From positions 372,001-436,000 of the forward strand of contig JBBMOL010000305.1 of the NCBI GenBank assembly GCA_037954665.1: a stretch of DNA of 64,000 nt. The letters are read 5' to 3'. Shown in pieces: positions 9,601-20,683 of this stretch (positions are counted from its first letter, which is position 1; each line of letters begins with the position of its first letter). The position numbers and the translations under genes were made by a program. The notes beneath the pieces are model-generated. The model saw only the letters and a program-made list of their open reading frames with translations, was not told the origin of the DNA and ran no database searches. This DNA is from Laguncularia racemosa (Eukaryota > Streptophyta > Magnoliopsida > Myrtales > Combretaceae).

Positions 9601-12600
9601 AGCTTTGAATGTGCAGGTGAAGGAAGAAGAGGAGGTGTAAAGAGAGAATATATTTCATACTAGATGTTATCTAGGAGATCATATTTGCAGTTTAATCATT
9701 AATGGAGGAAGTTGCACCAATGTAGTGAGTAATTTTATTATCGAGAGGTTGGGACTCAAAACTATTAGACACCCTAGTACGTATAAATTGCAGTGGTTGA
9801 ATGATAGTGGTGAGACTAAGGTGAGTAAGCAAGTCTTGATTGCTTTTCGCATTGGTAGGTATGAGGATGAGGTGTTATGCGATGTAGTGCCAATGCAGGC
9901 GTGTCATGTGTTGTTGGGGAGGCCATGGCAATTTGATAGGAAGGTTGTTCATGATGGCTTTTCTAATAAGTATACGCTTGTTCACAAGGGGAAAAGCTTT
10001 AATCTTAAACCGTTAACACCTAAACAGGTGTATGAGGATCAGTTGCAGCTACAACAGTCTTTTGCAAAACATAAGGTGAGTGAAAAGCAGAGGGAGAGTG
10101 AGAGAGCAAAAGACAATGAGAAAGAAAAGGAATACAAAAGTCAATATCAAAAGGAAAAAGAGAGGAAGGTTGGAAAGAGTGTGAGAGACCAAGTTGAAGG
10201 GGGATCAACTTTGGTGGTGAGTGAAAGGGAGAGTGCAGCCTTGCAAAAGGAGAGTTGTGTAGCAAGAGCGAGTGTAGTGAGGAGAGCGTTAGTAATGAAG
10301 CAACCTATGTTGTTGCTGGTTTTTAAGGAAACAAGTCTAAATACTAACGAACTATCTAACTCTTTGCCTAGTGTGGATGTGTCTATTGTGCAGGACTTTG
10401 AAGATGTCTTCCCTGAGGAGATTCCAAAGGGATTACCACCTATTCGTAGTATTGAGTACCAAATTGACCTTGTACCCGGAGCATCGATTCCAAACAAGCC
10501 AGCTTATAGGAGCAATCCGGAGGAGACAAAGGAACTCCAAAGGCAGGTCGATGAATTAATGGAGAAGGGGTACGTGAGGGAAAGCATGAGCCCATGCGCA
10601 GTGCCTGTGATTTTGGTGCCTAAGAAGGATGGGTTATGGAGAATGCGAGTTGACTGCCACGCCATCAACAACATCACGATAAAGTATCGTCATCCCATTC
10701 GTCGCTTAGATGACATGTTAGATGAGTTACATGGGTCTAGTGTCTTTTCCAAAATTGAATTGAAAAGTGGATATCACCAAATTAGAATGAAAGAAGGTGA
10801 TGAATGGAAAACCGCATTCAAAACGAAATATGGATTGTATGAGTGGTTAGTAATGCCTTTCGATTTAACTAACGCACCTAGTACTTTTATGAGACTTATG
10901 AACCATGTTTTGAGGACTTTTATTGGCAAATTTGTGGTTGTCTATTTTGATGATATTCTCATTTACTACAAGAGTTTGGAAGACCATATATCTCACTTGA
11001 GGGATGTTTTAGAAGTGCTTTGAAATGAGCAAATATATGCTAACCTCAAGAAGTGCACTTTTTGCACAAACAAACTTGTGTTTCTTGGTTTTGTTATTAG
11101 TGCACAGGGAATACAGGTTGATGAAGAAAAGATTCGTGCGATCTAAGAATGGCCCAATCCAACTAATGTAAGTAATGTGTGGAGTTTCCATGGACTAGCG
11201 AGTTTTTACAAGAGGTTTGTGAAGGATTTCAGCACCATTGCAGCTTCACTTACTGAGGTAATTAAGAAGAACGTGGGGTTCAGATGGGGAGAGCAACAAG
11301 AGAAGGCCTTTCAGACGCTTAAAAATAAGCTGACTCAGGTGCCATTACTTGCTTTACCTAACTTTGCTAAAACATTTGAAATTGAGTGTGATGCTTCAGG
11401 ATTAGGTATTGGAGTAGTGCTTACGTAGGAGAGAAGACCAATTGCTTTCTTTAGCGAGAAGTTAAGTGGGGCAACCTTGAACTACCCTACTTATGACAAG
11501 GAGTTATATGCACTGGTTCGAGCCCTGGAGACGTGGCAACACTACCTTTGGCCAAAAGAGTTCATGATCCACACTGATCTTGAATCCTTGAAGTACTTGA
11601 AGGGGCAACATAAGCTAAATAAAAGGCATGCTCGTTGGGTGGAGTTCATCAAAACATTTCCATATGCCATCCACTACAAGCAAGGTAAAGAGAATGTCGT
11701 TGCTGATGCACTTTCTAGAAGGTATACTCTTATCTTTACTCTTAGTTCTAGACTGCTTGGTTTTGAGCACATTAAGGAATTGTATGCTGCTAATCGAGAT
11801 TTTTGTGAGGAATATGTGCATTGTGAGAAGAGTGGGCATGGTAAATTTTATAAACATGAAGGATTCTTGTTTAGGGAGAGTAAACTATGCATTCTAATTT
11901 GTTCTTTAAGAGAATTACTAGTGAGGGAATCTCATGAAGGAGGTTTAATGGGACATTTTAGAGTAGCTAAAACCTTAGGGGTATTGCAGGAACACTTCTA
12001 TTGGCCTCACATGAAATGAGATGTTGAGAGGATTTGTGAGCGATGTGTCACGTGTAAGCAAGCAAAATCTAGAGTCTAACCTCAAGGGCTTTATACCCCA
12101 CTTCCCATTCCTCATGAGCCTTGGGTAGATATTTCCATGGAATTTGTGTTAGGATTACCCAGGTCTAGACATGGTCGGGATTCTATTTTTGTAGTTGTAG
12201 ATAGATTCTCCAAGATGGCACATTTCATTCCTTGTCACAAAACGGATTATGCTTGCAATATTGCCAATTTGTTCTTTAGGGATGTTGTGAGATTACATGG
12301 TATGCCTAGAACAATCGTATTGGATAGAGATGCTAAGTTCTTGAGCTACTTCTGGAAGACCTTATGGGCTAAGTTAGGAACTAAGTTATTGTTTTCTACT
12401 ACTTGTCATCCACAGACTGATGGTCAAACTGAGGTAGTAAATCAAACTTTATCTACTTTGTTGAGGGCTGTAATTAAAAAGAATATTAAAAGTTGGGAGG
12501 ATTGTTTACCGCATGTTGAATTTACCTATAACCGTACAGTGCATTCTGCTACTAAGTTTACTCCTTTTGAAATTGTGTATAGTTTTAATCCACTAACTCC

Positions 12601-13234
12601 TTTGGATTTATCACCTTTGCCTATTTCTGAGTATGTTAATCTAGATGGCAAGAAGAAAGCAGAATTTGTTAAACAGATCCATGAGAAGGCAAGGATAAAC
12701 ATTAAGCGAAGAACAGAGCAGTATGTGCAATAAGCCAATAAGGGTCGTCGACAAGTTGTCTTTGAACCTAGAGACTGGGTTTGGGTTCACATGCGCAAAG
12801 AGCGGTTTCCTGTGCAGCGTCGGTCTAAACTACTTCCTGGAGGTGATGGACCATTTCAAATTCTTGAGTGCATCAATGATAATGCATACAAGATAGATTT
12901 GCCTAGTGAGTATCAAGTAAGTGCTACGTTTAATGTTACTGATCTGAGTCCTTTTGATGCAAGCGATGATTTGAGGACAAATCCTTTTCAAGAGGAGGGG
13001 AATGATGAGATCCATGATGGGAGCCAAGCCAGAAGATGGAATGTGGATCCTCTTGAAATGCTACTTGGACCGATTACGAGAAATCGAGCGAAACGATTCA
13101 AGGAAGCACTTAACGGGTTGATAAAGGATGTCCATGAAGCCGGAAAGGATTGGAGCAATCATGAAGTTGGAAAGGATTGGAACAACCATGGGAAGGCCCT
13201 TGCTCTTGTACAAGTCATAAAGGATACGGGTTGA
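9601..13234 (+). pseudogene. Element E pol: protease, RT, RNase H, integrase, with a tail reading into the 3' LTR
   Basis: Protease: 9653-9990, active site LIINGGSCTN, where element A has D instead of N, so the catalytic Asp is lost. RT: about 10395-11020, with VPKKDGLWRMRVDC, LKSGYHQIRM and the active site YFDD. RNase H: about 11340-11720, with FEIECDASG and ENVVADALSRR. Integrase: about 11920-12740, with WVDISMEFVLGLP, VLDRDAKF and TDGQTEVVN carrying the D, D, E triad. The end has the GPFQI and FNVTDLSPF motifs. Stops lie at 9638, 11021, 11144, 11426, 12017, 12077 and 12731, several at CAA, CAG or CGA codons. After PFQEEGND the frame continues about 78 codons into the LTR, with GPITRNRAKRFKEALNGLI, possibly a CRM-type C-terminal targeting tail. 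Confidence 0.9.
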
Positions 13235-13844
13235 TGAGGGCGTGTCTTTTCAAGGCATGGCCATGTAGGAGTCTAAAGGTTACATAGAATCATACACGGC
13301 TAAAAGGCATGACCGTGTATGGTGTCAAGAAAATCCCCAAAAAGATACATGACTAGAAGTACACGGCCGTGTATGTCTCCAACGCCGGCTCATGGCCGCC
13401 GGCCTTCATGTCTTGTTTTTATTATTTTTACGCAACTTATTGAAGTGATGTCATTTTGGGCTTTATTGTTACGAATTGTAAACCCTAGTATAAAGCTCCT
13501 AAGGTTTAGAATAGATAGAAAATAGAACATACAATATTAAAAGTTTGAAAACACTTTTTTAAAGAGAATTCCTCTCTTGGTTCTTTAAAGAACTAATCTA
13601 GAACTTATCGGATTTTTTCTTCCATAGCGTTCATCCCGACTTATCAATCGGTCTTTCATCCTAATTGTGGTGTCTTCATATTATACCAAGGTTCTTGTCT
13701 CGCTTATAGACAACGGGTCGCGGTTTCCACTTGAGGGTGTTTGGCATCTTAGGTAACGAATTTCGAACGTATTGGTATTGGGTTTCATCACACGTTGGCG
13801 TAGTTCGTATCAATTAGGAATCCGATCAAACCGATCTCATATCA
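13003..13844 (+). repeat. 3' LTR of element E
   Basis: 842 bp. It starts TGATGAGATCC right after the polypurine tract AGAGGAGGGGAA and ends CTCATATCA. It differs from the 5' LTR by scattered substitutions and some loss in the palindromic GCCGGC block (one GCCGGCC cluster at 13383-13410). Its first 232 bp encode the end of pol. Confidence 0.93.
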
Positions 13845-13849
13845 CTGCA

Positions 13850-14489
13850 TCTAACAATTTAAGCTCTTCTTTTTTTACAACTTCCTTAAGAGTTGGGTTA
13901 AGTTTTCTTTGTGGTTGTACTGTAGGTTTGCACTCAGCCTCAAGAAATATCCTATGAGTACAAATTGAAGGGCTAATTCCCTTAATATTAGGAATGGTCC
14001 ACCCGATAGCTTCCTTATGCTCTCTTAGAACATCCAAAAGTTGTTGCTCTTGATCACCTGTCAAAGAAGAAGAAATGATTATTGGCAAAGTATCATCTGT
14101 TCCAAGATATGCATATTTTAAATGACTAGGTAATGGTTTAAGCTCAAGCACCAGGGGTTGTCTCAATGATGGAACTGGCTTCTTCTCACTTGATCCTAGC
14201 TCCTCATAGTAGTGAGCTCGAATTTCTAATGCTTCTTCCACACATTCTTCAATTGGTTCTTCATCATCACTCCATTCATCTATATCCTTGAGAACTGATT
14301 CTATTGTCTCCATACCTGCATTCTCTTCAATATTCTCACAGGAAACTTCATCAATAACATTAATTGTGTAACAAGACTTACAATCATCAAATTTCCTAAT
14401 GGCCTCATAAACATTAAAAGTAACTTCTTCATCCATAACTCTCAAGGTCAACTTACCTTGTTCTACATCTATCAATGCCTTACCTATTG
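13850..14489 (-). pseudogene. Element D segment between protease and RT
   Basis: This minus-strand frame is open for almost its whole length and lies between insertions E and A. It starts with IGKALIDVEQGKLTLRV, the end of the aspartic protease domain. An acidic linker follows (DEWSDDEEPIEE), then the region leading to RT (LPSHLKYAYLG, IGWTIPNIKGISPSICTHRI, NPTLKEVVKKEELKLLDA). Its left end continues exactly at 7041 (GIIFPISDSK) and its right end at 27019 (MILGRPFLAT). Athila-type pol proteins have the same order. It is one exon-like slice of a single ancestral gag-pol. Confidence 0.92.
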
Positions 14490-15434
14490 TGATGAGAGCC
14501 ATGATGGGAGCCAAGCCAGAAGATGGAATGTGGATCCTCTTGAAGTGCCACCTGGACCGATTACAAGAACTCGAGCGAAACGATTAAAGGAAGCACTTAA
14601 CGGGTTGATAAAGGATGTCCATGAAGTCGGAAAGGATTGGAACAACCATGGGAATGCCCTTGCTCTTGTACAAGTCATAACGGATACGGGTTGAAGAGGG
14701 CATGTCTTTACAAGGCACGGCCGTGTAGGAGTCTGGAGGTTACACAGAATCATACACGGTCGTATACACGGTTCAAAGGCACGGGCATGTATGGTGTCAA
14801 GAATTTCCACAGAAAGATACACGACTAGAAGTACACAGTCATGTATGTTGTCAAGATTTCCACAGAAAGATACATGACTAAAAGTACACGGTCGTTTACA
14901 TTGTCAAGATTTCCACAGAAAGATACACGACTAGAAGTACACGGTCATGTACATCTCCAGCACCGATCGTGTATATGCTTACGCCGGCTCCAAGGCCGCC
15001 GGCCTTCATTTCAACGCCGCCGGCCTTTACGTCCATATTTTGTTATTTTTACGCAACTTAATGATCTTATGTCGTTTTGGGCCTTTATTGTTACGAATCG
15101 TAAAACCTACTATAAAGCTCCTAGGGTTTAGAATAGATAGAATATAGAATATACAACATACAAGTTTGAAAACACTTTGAGAGAATTCCTCTCTTGGTTC
15201 TTTAAACAACTAATCTAGAACTTATCGGATTTTTATTCCGTGGCGTTCATCCCGACTTATCAATCGGTCTTTCATCCCGATTGTGGTATCTACACATTAT
15301 ACTAAGGTTCTTGTCTCACTTATAGTGTGTTTGGTATCTTGGGTAGCAAATTCCAAACGTATTGGTATTGGGTTTTGTCACATGTTGGTGTGGTTCATAT
15401 CAGTTTGGTATCAGCACAAACCGATTTCGTATCA
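14490..15434 (+). repeat. 5' LTR of element A
   Basis: 945 bp, TGATGAGAGCC to TTTCGTATCA. It is longer than the E LTRs because of a roughly 53-bp tandem repeat (about 14796-14955). It has GCCGCCGGCC palindromes around 14990-15030 and a TATAAAG box near 15110. The first 205 bases encode the pol C-terminal tail. Confidence 0.93.
14796..14955 (+). repeat. About three tandem copies of a roughly 53-bp unit in the LTR of A
   Basis: Each unit reads roughly TGTCAAGATTTCCACAG, then AAGATACACGACTAGAAG, then TACACGGTCGTGTA. The 3' LTR of A carries the same array (about 26420-26585). Element E has only one or two partial units. Confidence 0.85.
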
Positions 15435-15437
15435 GTT

Positions 15438-15449
15438 TGGTATCGGAGC
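15438..15449 (+). other. Primer-binding site of element A
   Basis: TGGTATCGGAGC, three bases after the LTR end, differs from the initiator-Met complement TGGTATCAGAGC by one transition. Confidence 0.85.
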
Positions 15450-15825
15450 CTAGGTTTGTTAAAACATCAGTTCAATTTGAGGAAGGTAACATTAAAACCC
15501 TAACTCCAATCGTTCATATCAATTATTCGTATTCAATTTCATAGTGTTAATTGTCTATTGAAAGTGTAGTACCTACTATTCAATTTTGTTACAAAAAAAA
15601 AAAAGGAACGTGATCAAGAGCAACAAACAAAGGCAACAAAAAAAAATCTGAAAGAAAAAGAGGAAAAATTTCGAGCCCTAGAGTTATTTTGAATTCTACG
15701 GAAGGGAATTGGTATAGTTTGGGTTAGTTCCAAGAGAATTGAGAAGAGGAATTGGTGAGTTGATATCATCATTGCTTGTGAGAATACACGAGTGACTGTG
15801 TGATATCATCCTTTAAGCGAAACAC

Positions 15826-15889
15826 GTAAGGGAGTGTATCATAAGGCTTAATTATATATATTTGTGTTCGTGCTAACCTTTTTCTGCAG
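15826..15889 (+). other. Putative 64-nt intron in the leader of element A
   Basis: The arrangement matches element E 8319-8383: CAC|GTAAGG, a branch-point-like TGCTAAC, a pyrimidine tract and CTGCAG|GAACTATG before the gag start at 15895. The acceptor-side sequence differs but keeps the signals. Prediction only. Confidence 0.4.
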
Positions 15890-15894
15890 GAACT

Positions 15895-16692
15895 ATGTCG
15901 AGGCAACATTCTCCTGAAGGTGAGAGGGGAAGGTTTGATGCTAGGTTAGTGATTGAGGCATTGAGGGGTGAGATGAAGAGAATGTTTCAAGAGGGCATGG
16001 AACAAATTCATGAGACGGTAGAACAAAGACTAGAGCAATCTAAAAACGTCTTCCAAGGGCGTAAGAGGGAGAGTTATTCTGGGAGAGTTATTCTAGGAGA
16101 GTACAAAGGGGTGGAGACGGAATGTCTGATGATGAATTTGATGAACTTTCTGTCGGGAGTTATAGAGGTTATAGTGATAGGAATAGAGGAACTAGGGATT
16201 AGGAAGATAGAGGAGATAGGAATAGAGAGGATAATCAACTGAGTAGTATAAAGATTAAGATTCCTCCTTTCCAAGGGAAGAATGATCCCGAGGCGTACTT
16301 AGAGTGGGAGAAGAAGGTAGAGATGGTATTTGATTGTCACAACTATAGTGGGAGAAAGAAAGTGAAACTTACTGCCATTGAATTTTCGGATTATGCCATA
16401 GTGTGGTGGGATCAACTAATGTTGAATCGAAGAAGGAATGGCGAACCACCTATTGAGTCATGGGAAGAGATGAAGAGGGTGATGAAGAAGCGGTTTGTGC
16501 CTGCATATTACTATCTTGAATTACACAACAAATTGCAAACTCTTAGGCAGGGAAGCCGAAGTGTGGATGAGTATTTCAAGGAGATGGAAGTTACTATGAT
16601 TAGGGCGAATGTAGAGGAGGATAGAGAGGCTACTATGGCTAGGTTTCTTGTTGGATTAAATAGAGAAATTCAAAATGTCGTGGAATTGTAGC
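15895..16692 (+). pseudogene. Element A gag, N-terminal part (interrupted by B)
   Basis: The frame opens MSRQHSPEGERGRFDARLV and has coiled-coil-like residues (EMKRMFQEGMEQIHETVEQ). A 14-bp tandem duplication near 16080 (GGGAGAGTTATTCT) shifts it out of frame. The correct capsid frame resumes at about 16235 (SSIKIKIPPFQGKN) and stays open to 16691, ending EIQNVVEL before a TAG. That TAG is the target-site copy of element B mutated from CAG; the other copy at 23644 still reads GCAGC. The other half of gag starts at 23644 (QHYVELEDMVHM). Confidence 0.88.
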
Positions 16693-18321
16693 TGATAGAG
16701 CCACTTTATACTCAATCTTTATAGTATAAATTGTGTTAAATTATTATTGATTTTATAGAAATCATAAGGAAATGGTACTTTAATTCTATCATTGTGATAA
16801 ATCAGGTTAAATGGAGTCAAGGATGCTAATTCAAGTATTTTAGAGAAGTCATCTACAACTTGGATCAAGACAAGGAATTACACCACCGAAGGAAGCACGG
16901 TTTGAGGCACGGCCAAGGTTCAAACCGTGTTACACACTGGACAAGAAGGCGGAAATGTGGACTTTGAACAGAGAGAGAGATACGGCTTAGGGTACGGTCG
17001 TGGTGGAAGCCGTGGGAGAAACCGTGCTTAGAGCCGTGGTGGAAGCTAGACGTGCCAAGGAGAAGAAATTGTGGAACATCAACCAGATGAAGGCACGGCT
17101 TGAAATCTAGCCGTGGGTGTAACCGTGGTACACACTGGGTACGGATGAAGACTTGTTGATTATGCACAGAATAAGGCACGGTTGGAAATCTAGCCGTGGG
17201 TGGAGCCGTGGTACACACTGGGCGCGGATGAAGACTTGAAGAATATGCACAGAGGATGGCACGGCTTGACCCACGGCCGTGTGGTGGGGCGTGCCAGGCA
17301 GACGAATCTTCACTTCTCGAAATCTACTTGGAAAAGGAAAGATATTTTCGTATCTTGCTAGCAAAAGATCACATGCTATCCATCTAATAATATAAATAGA
17401 GCCAACCCTAGAGGGTTAAGAGAACTTTCAAATCTTTAGATCTTGAAGAACTTTGGATCATCTTGGAGGCAGAGCAGGCAACCGGGTTCATCATGTCTTT
17501 ACTTTTTATTTTCGTTTTATTCATGAACATGTGTAGCTAAGCTACTTTTCTAGCCAAAGGGTCATAGATGTTTAATTCTCCACGAATTGTGAGGTCTAAT
17601 TGACTTGTATTTATTCTATTCTTTGCTTTCGGGTATTCATATATCTTCTGATCGTTTTGTCATTATTATCTTTGTTGATTGGTATGAATAGAGCTCTTCT
17701 ACTCAATTAGCAAGTTAATATATTGTCAACTAGCACATCAAATCCGTAATTGTTTGATTGTTCTAGTCTTAGTGACGCAATAACATGTTTGGTTATAAAA
17801 GAGATGATCGAATTCATGTTATGGAGGTGTGTGATCATGTTTAAATAGGTTATCTTATAATCTACTGGCATGAATTGGTGGTCTCTCTAGATCTTAATGT
17901 TATTGATAGATTAAATCCTAAGCGCTTGTCTAGGGTTGTTTAATCAATAAGAGAAATAATTCAAAGCGCTTGTCTGAGGTTATCGAGGAAGTAAGGAGAG
18001 ATAGGTTGTTAGAGCTTGTTAATAACCATAACCAGTTTATCTAGAACTAAGAATAGAGAACATTTGCATCGATGATCAATTCCTTGAATTAAATTATCTT
18101 GATTCCTTTGGCTAGGCTTTTATCAATATTAAATTTTCTTATCTCATTTTAACTTTATTCGATTCTCAAACCAAACCCCCCATTTTCCTTTTCCTTTTTA
18201 TTCTCCTTGGATAGAAATAAATTTAACCAATCTCTGTGGATTCGACCCTACTCACCACTATATGCAAATCATATAATTGTCTAGGAGTAGGTTTTATTTT
18301 TGTTGGATTCGACACCCATCA
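16693..18321 (+). repeat. 5' LTR of element B
   Basis: 1629 bp, TGATAGAGCC to GACACCCATCA. The promoter box TATAAATA is at 17391-17398, about 700 bp into the LTR. Upstream is a GC-rich region (about 16875-17310) of repeated GCCGTGGTGG, CACGGCTTG and CCACGGCCGTG words. Frames at 16865-17364 on the minus strand come from these repeats and recur identically in the other LTR. Confidence 0.95.
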
Positions 18322-18326
18322 AATTT

Positions 18327-18344
18327 TGGCGCCGTTGCCGGGGA
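18327..18344 (+). other. Primer-binding site of element B (tRNA-Asp)
   Basis: TGGCGCCGTTGCCGGGGA, five bases after the LTR, is a full 18-base complement to the 3' end of plant tRNA-Asp(GUC), the primer typical of Athila-type elements. Confidence 0.9.
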
Positions 18345-18372
18345 TTGGTGTCAAATTTATTTCTATTCTTGT

Positions 18373-19752
18373 ATGACTCGTTCTTCTTAGACAGGTGAAC
18401 TAACTTATAATCCGGAGATTGAGAAGACTCTAAAGAGGCTGCGACAAGAAGCTAGATCATCCCCCGGACCGAACTTAGTATCGGACTTGTCTGATTCATC
18501 CATTAATTCTGAAAAAAGAGGACGACATGGCAAATCTCGAGAGAACCTTAAGGGAGTTGGCTGCACCGGATGTGAATCAACAACCACTTTGTATTCACTA
18601 TCCCGAACTGGCTGTGGAATTCGAATTGAAATCTGGGTTAATACATCTGCTACCCACCTTTCATGGTCTTGAGAATGAAGATCCTCATAAGCATTTGAAA
18701 GAGTTTCATATAGTGTGTTCTAGTATGAGGCCGCAAGGAATAACCGACGAACAAATCAAGCTACGTGCTTTTCCGTTTTCTTTAAGTACTAAAGCTAAAG
18801 ATTGGTTGTTTTATTTGCCTCCAGGTTCTATCACCACTTGGACAGATATGGTAAGACTCTTCTTGGACAAATTCTTCCCCGCATCCAGAGCCGCTGGTAT
18901 AAGAAGAGAAATTTGTGGTATAAAATAGAGGGACACCGAGACCCTTCATGAGTATTGAGAGAGGTTCAAGCAACTATGTGCAAGCTGCCCACAACATGGG
19001 ATATCTGAACAACTCCTCATCCAATATTTTTACGAAGGCCTACTTCCGATGGAGAGGAAGATGATGGATGCTGCAAGTGGAGGCGCCATAGTAAACAAAA
19101 CCCCTGGTCAAGCTAGGGAATTGATCTCCATTATGGCTGCCAATTCGCAACAATTTGGGTATAGGCATGATACATCTTCAAGGAAGGTAAATGAGGTAAG
19201 TGTGTCTAACCTTGAACATCAATTTTCTAATCTAACCTCCCTTGTGCAGCAGCTAGCTCTTGTAAAAACACAGCAGGTGAAGGCTTGTGGAATTTGTGCT
19301 GCTCCTAATCATCCGACCGACATGTGCCCCGCATTGCAAGATGACAATCATGAACACGCCAATGCTGTAGGCGGATTTCCAAGACAACCGCAGAGAAGTA
19401 TGATCCTTATTCAAATACTTACAATCCCGGATGGAGGGATCATCCTAACTTCCGATATGGTAATAACCCACAAAGTTTCCAACAATTCCAGCCTAAGCCA
19501 TCACACCAAGTATCACAGGCTCCTTCCACTTCAGGTATGTCCCTTGAGGAAATTGTTAAATCACTTGCCGTTAATACAAAACAATTTCAGGATGAAACAA
19601 AGCAAAGCATTCAAAACTTGGAGAATCAGGTAAGCCAACTTTATTCTGCTGTAAACAGATTAGAAACTCAAGGTAAGTTACCTTCTCAAACTATTACAAA
19701 CCCGAAGCAAAGTGTTAACGCAATTACCTTGAGAAGTGGAACAGAATTATAG
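18373..19752 (+). pseudogene. Element B gag (Athila/Tat-like), broken
   Basis: The reading starts MTRSS and meets TAG at codon 6. After a frame change near 18540 the conserved capsid region follows: ERTLRELAAPDVNQQPLC, FELKSGLIHLLPTFHG, HKHLKEFHIVCSSMRPQG, LRAFPFSLSTKAKDWLFYL and LDKFFPASRAAGIRREICGI. Stops follow at 18926 and near 18956 (EY*ERF). The next open part (19049-19400) has MDAASGGAIVNKTPGQAREL and a cysteine/histidine motif CGICAAPNHPTDMC. A frameshift near 19400 and further frames carry a Q/N-rich tail ending in VNAITLRSGTEL. This gag type bears conserved DPHKHLKEF and AASGGA words, as in other plant Athila/Tat elements. It cannot make a full Gag. Confidence 0.88.
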
Positions 19753-20640
19753 GGATCAAATAAGAAAGGACACCCATCTACTCTTGAGGAAGAGACTAAG
19801 AAAGAAAATTCAACTCCGAACCAGCAAGACAACCAGATTAGCAAGTCTCTAGTTGAGCCATCAAAGGTCACATTGATACCACCTCCTTTCCCCTCCAGAT
19901 TGGCGAAATCTAAGAATGAAGTGGAAGAAAAAGAGATTCTGGAAACTTTTCACAAAGTCGAGGTAAATATTCCTTTGCTCGATGCAATTAAGCAAATACC
20001 GCGCTATGCTAGATTTCTCAAAGACTTATGAACTAACAAAAGGAAGCTGAAAGGCAATGAAAAGATTAGTGTGAGTGAAAATGTTTCAGCTATTATTCAG
20101 AAGAAGCTTCCTCCTAAATGCAAGGATCCATGTATGTTTACTATTCCTTGCAAAATAGGTAATCTTGGAATCACTAAAGCCATGTGTGATTTAGGAGCTT
20201 CTATCAATATCATGCCTTTGTCTGTTTATCAACGTTTAAATGTTGGTCCCTTGAAGGAAACGGGTGTCATTGTTCAACTTGCTAACAGGTCCAATGTTTA
20301 TCCTGAGGGAGTTCTAGAGGATGTTTTAGTTCAAGTCAATGGGTTGGTTTTTCCTGCTGATTTTTATGTGCTTGACATGGATGATAGTGATTCTCATACT
20401 TCATCACTAATATTATTAGGGCGACCATTCCTTAAGACTTCTAAAACGAAAATTGATGTAAATGATGGCACCCTCACTATGGAATTTGATGGTGAAGTGA
20501 TTAAATTTAACATTTATGATGCCATGAAACATCCTAGCGATATCTCCACTGTTTTTGTTGCGGATGTTATTAACCCATCACCACAGGCACCCAAGCTGGA
20601 ATCAAAATCCTTATCCAAACATCTAGCCAGGAACGTCTAG
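19753..20640 (+). pseudogene. Element B protease region
   Basis: A lysine/glutamate-rich linker (19753-20030) containing VTLIPPPFPSRL and IPRYARFLKDL ends in a stop. A 189-codon open frame (20071-20640) follows, containing the retroviral-type aspartic protease: CDLGASINIMPLSVYQRL with the catalytic Asp and the usual D-x-G-A-S variant of plant elements, then LILLGRPFLKTSKTKIDV. The frame ends at TAG after SKHLARNV. In related elements RT follows this point; here RT is absent. The protease would cut Gag-Pol. The active site looks preserved. Confidence 0.9.
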
Positions 20641-20665
20641 CCAAAGACGTTAAAGAAAGGCGCTT

Positions 20666-20683
20666 CATGGGAGGCAACCCATG
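20666..20683 (+). other. Conserved hairpin at the pol/3' region joint of element B
   Basis: CATGGG-AGGCAA-CCCATG forms a perfect 6-bp stem. Element F has CATGGG-AGGCAG-CCCATG on the minus strand at 62587-62604, 39 bases past the integrase stop, which marks the joint of the deletion in B. Confidence 0.8.

Larger units (their letters stand above)
7047..13844 (+). mobile_element. Element E: complete CRM-like chromovirus inserted in element D
   Basis: The 6798-bp element has two LTRs (862 and 842 bp) that begin TGATGAG and end GTATCA or ATATCA. It has an initiator-Met-type primer-binding site, gag, a pol order of PR-RT-RNase H-INT, and a polypurine tract AGAGGAGGGGAA at 12991-13002. Target-site copies are CCGCA (7042-7046) and CTGCA (13845-13849), one transition apart. 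Removing E restores the D reading frame LKLLDA-GIIFPISDSK. The pol frame runs on into the 3' LTR, and LTRs begin with TGATG; both are features I associate with the CRM (centromeric retrotransposon) clade. Clade assignment is inference; a phylogeny of RT would settle it. Stops and frameshifts make it non-coding today. Confidence 0.93.

Noticed and set aside
13837..14514. 225-codon frame as an independent host gene
   Set aside because: It is the middle slice of element D gag-pol between insertions E and A; both ends join exactly to D's protease and RT.
14796..14955. Regularly spaced repeat resembling a CRISPR array
   Set aside because: It is a plain tandem repeat without unique spacers, inside a plant LTR.
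16865..17364. Minus-strand reading frames that recur at 22187-22686
   Set aside because: They lie in the two LTRs of element B and are duplicated only because LTRs are; composition follows GTGG/CACGG repeats, with no known domain.
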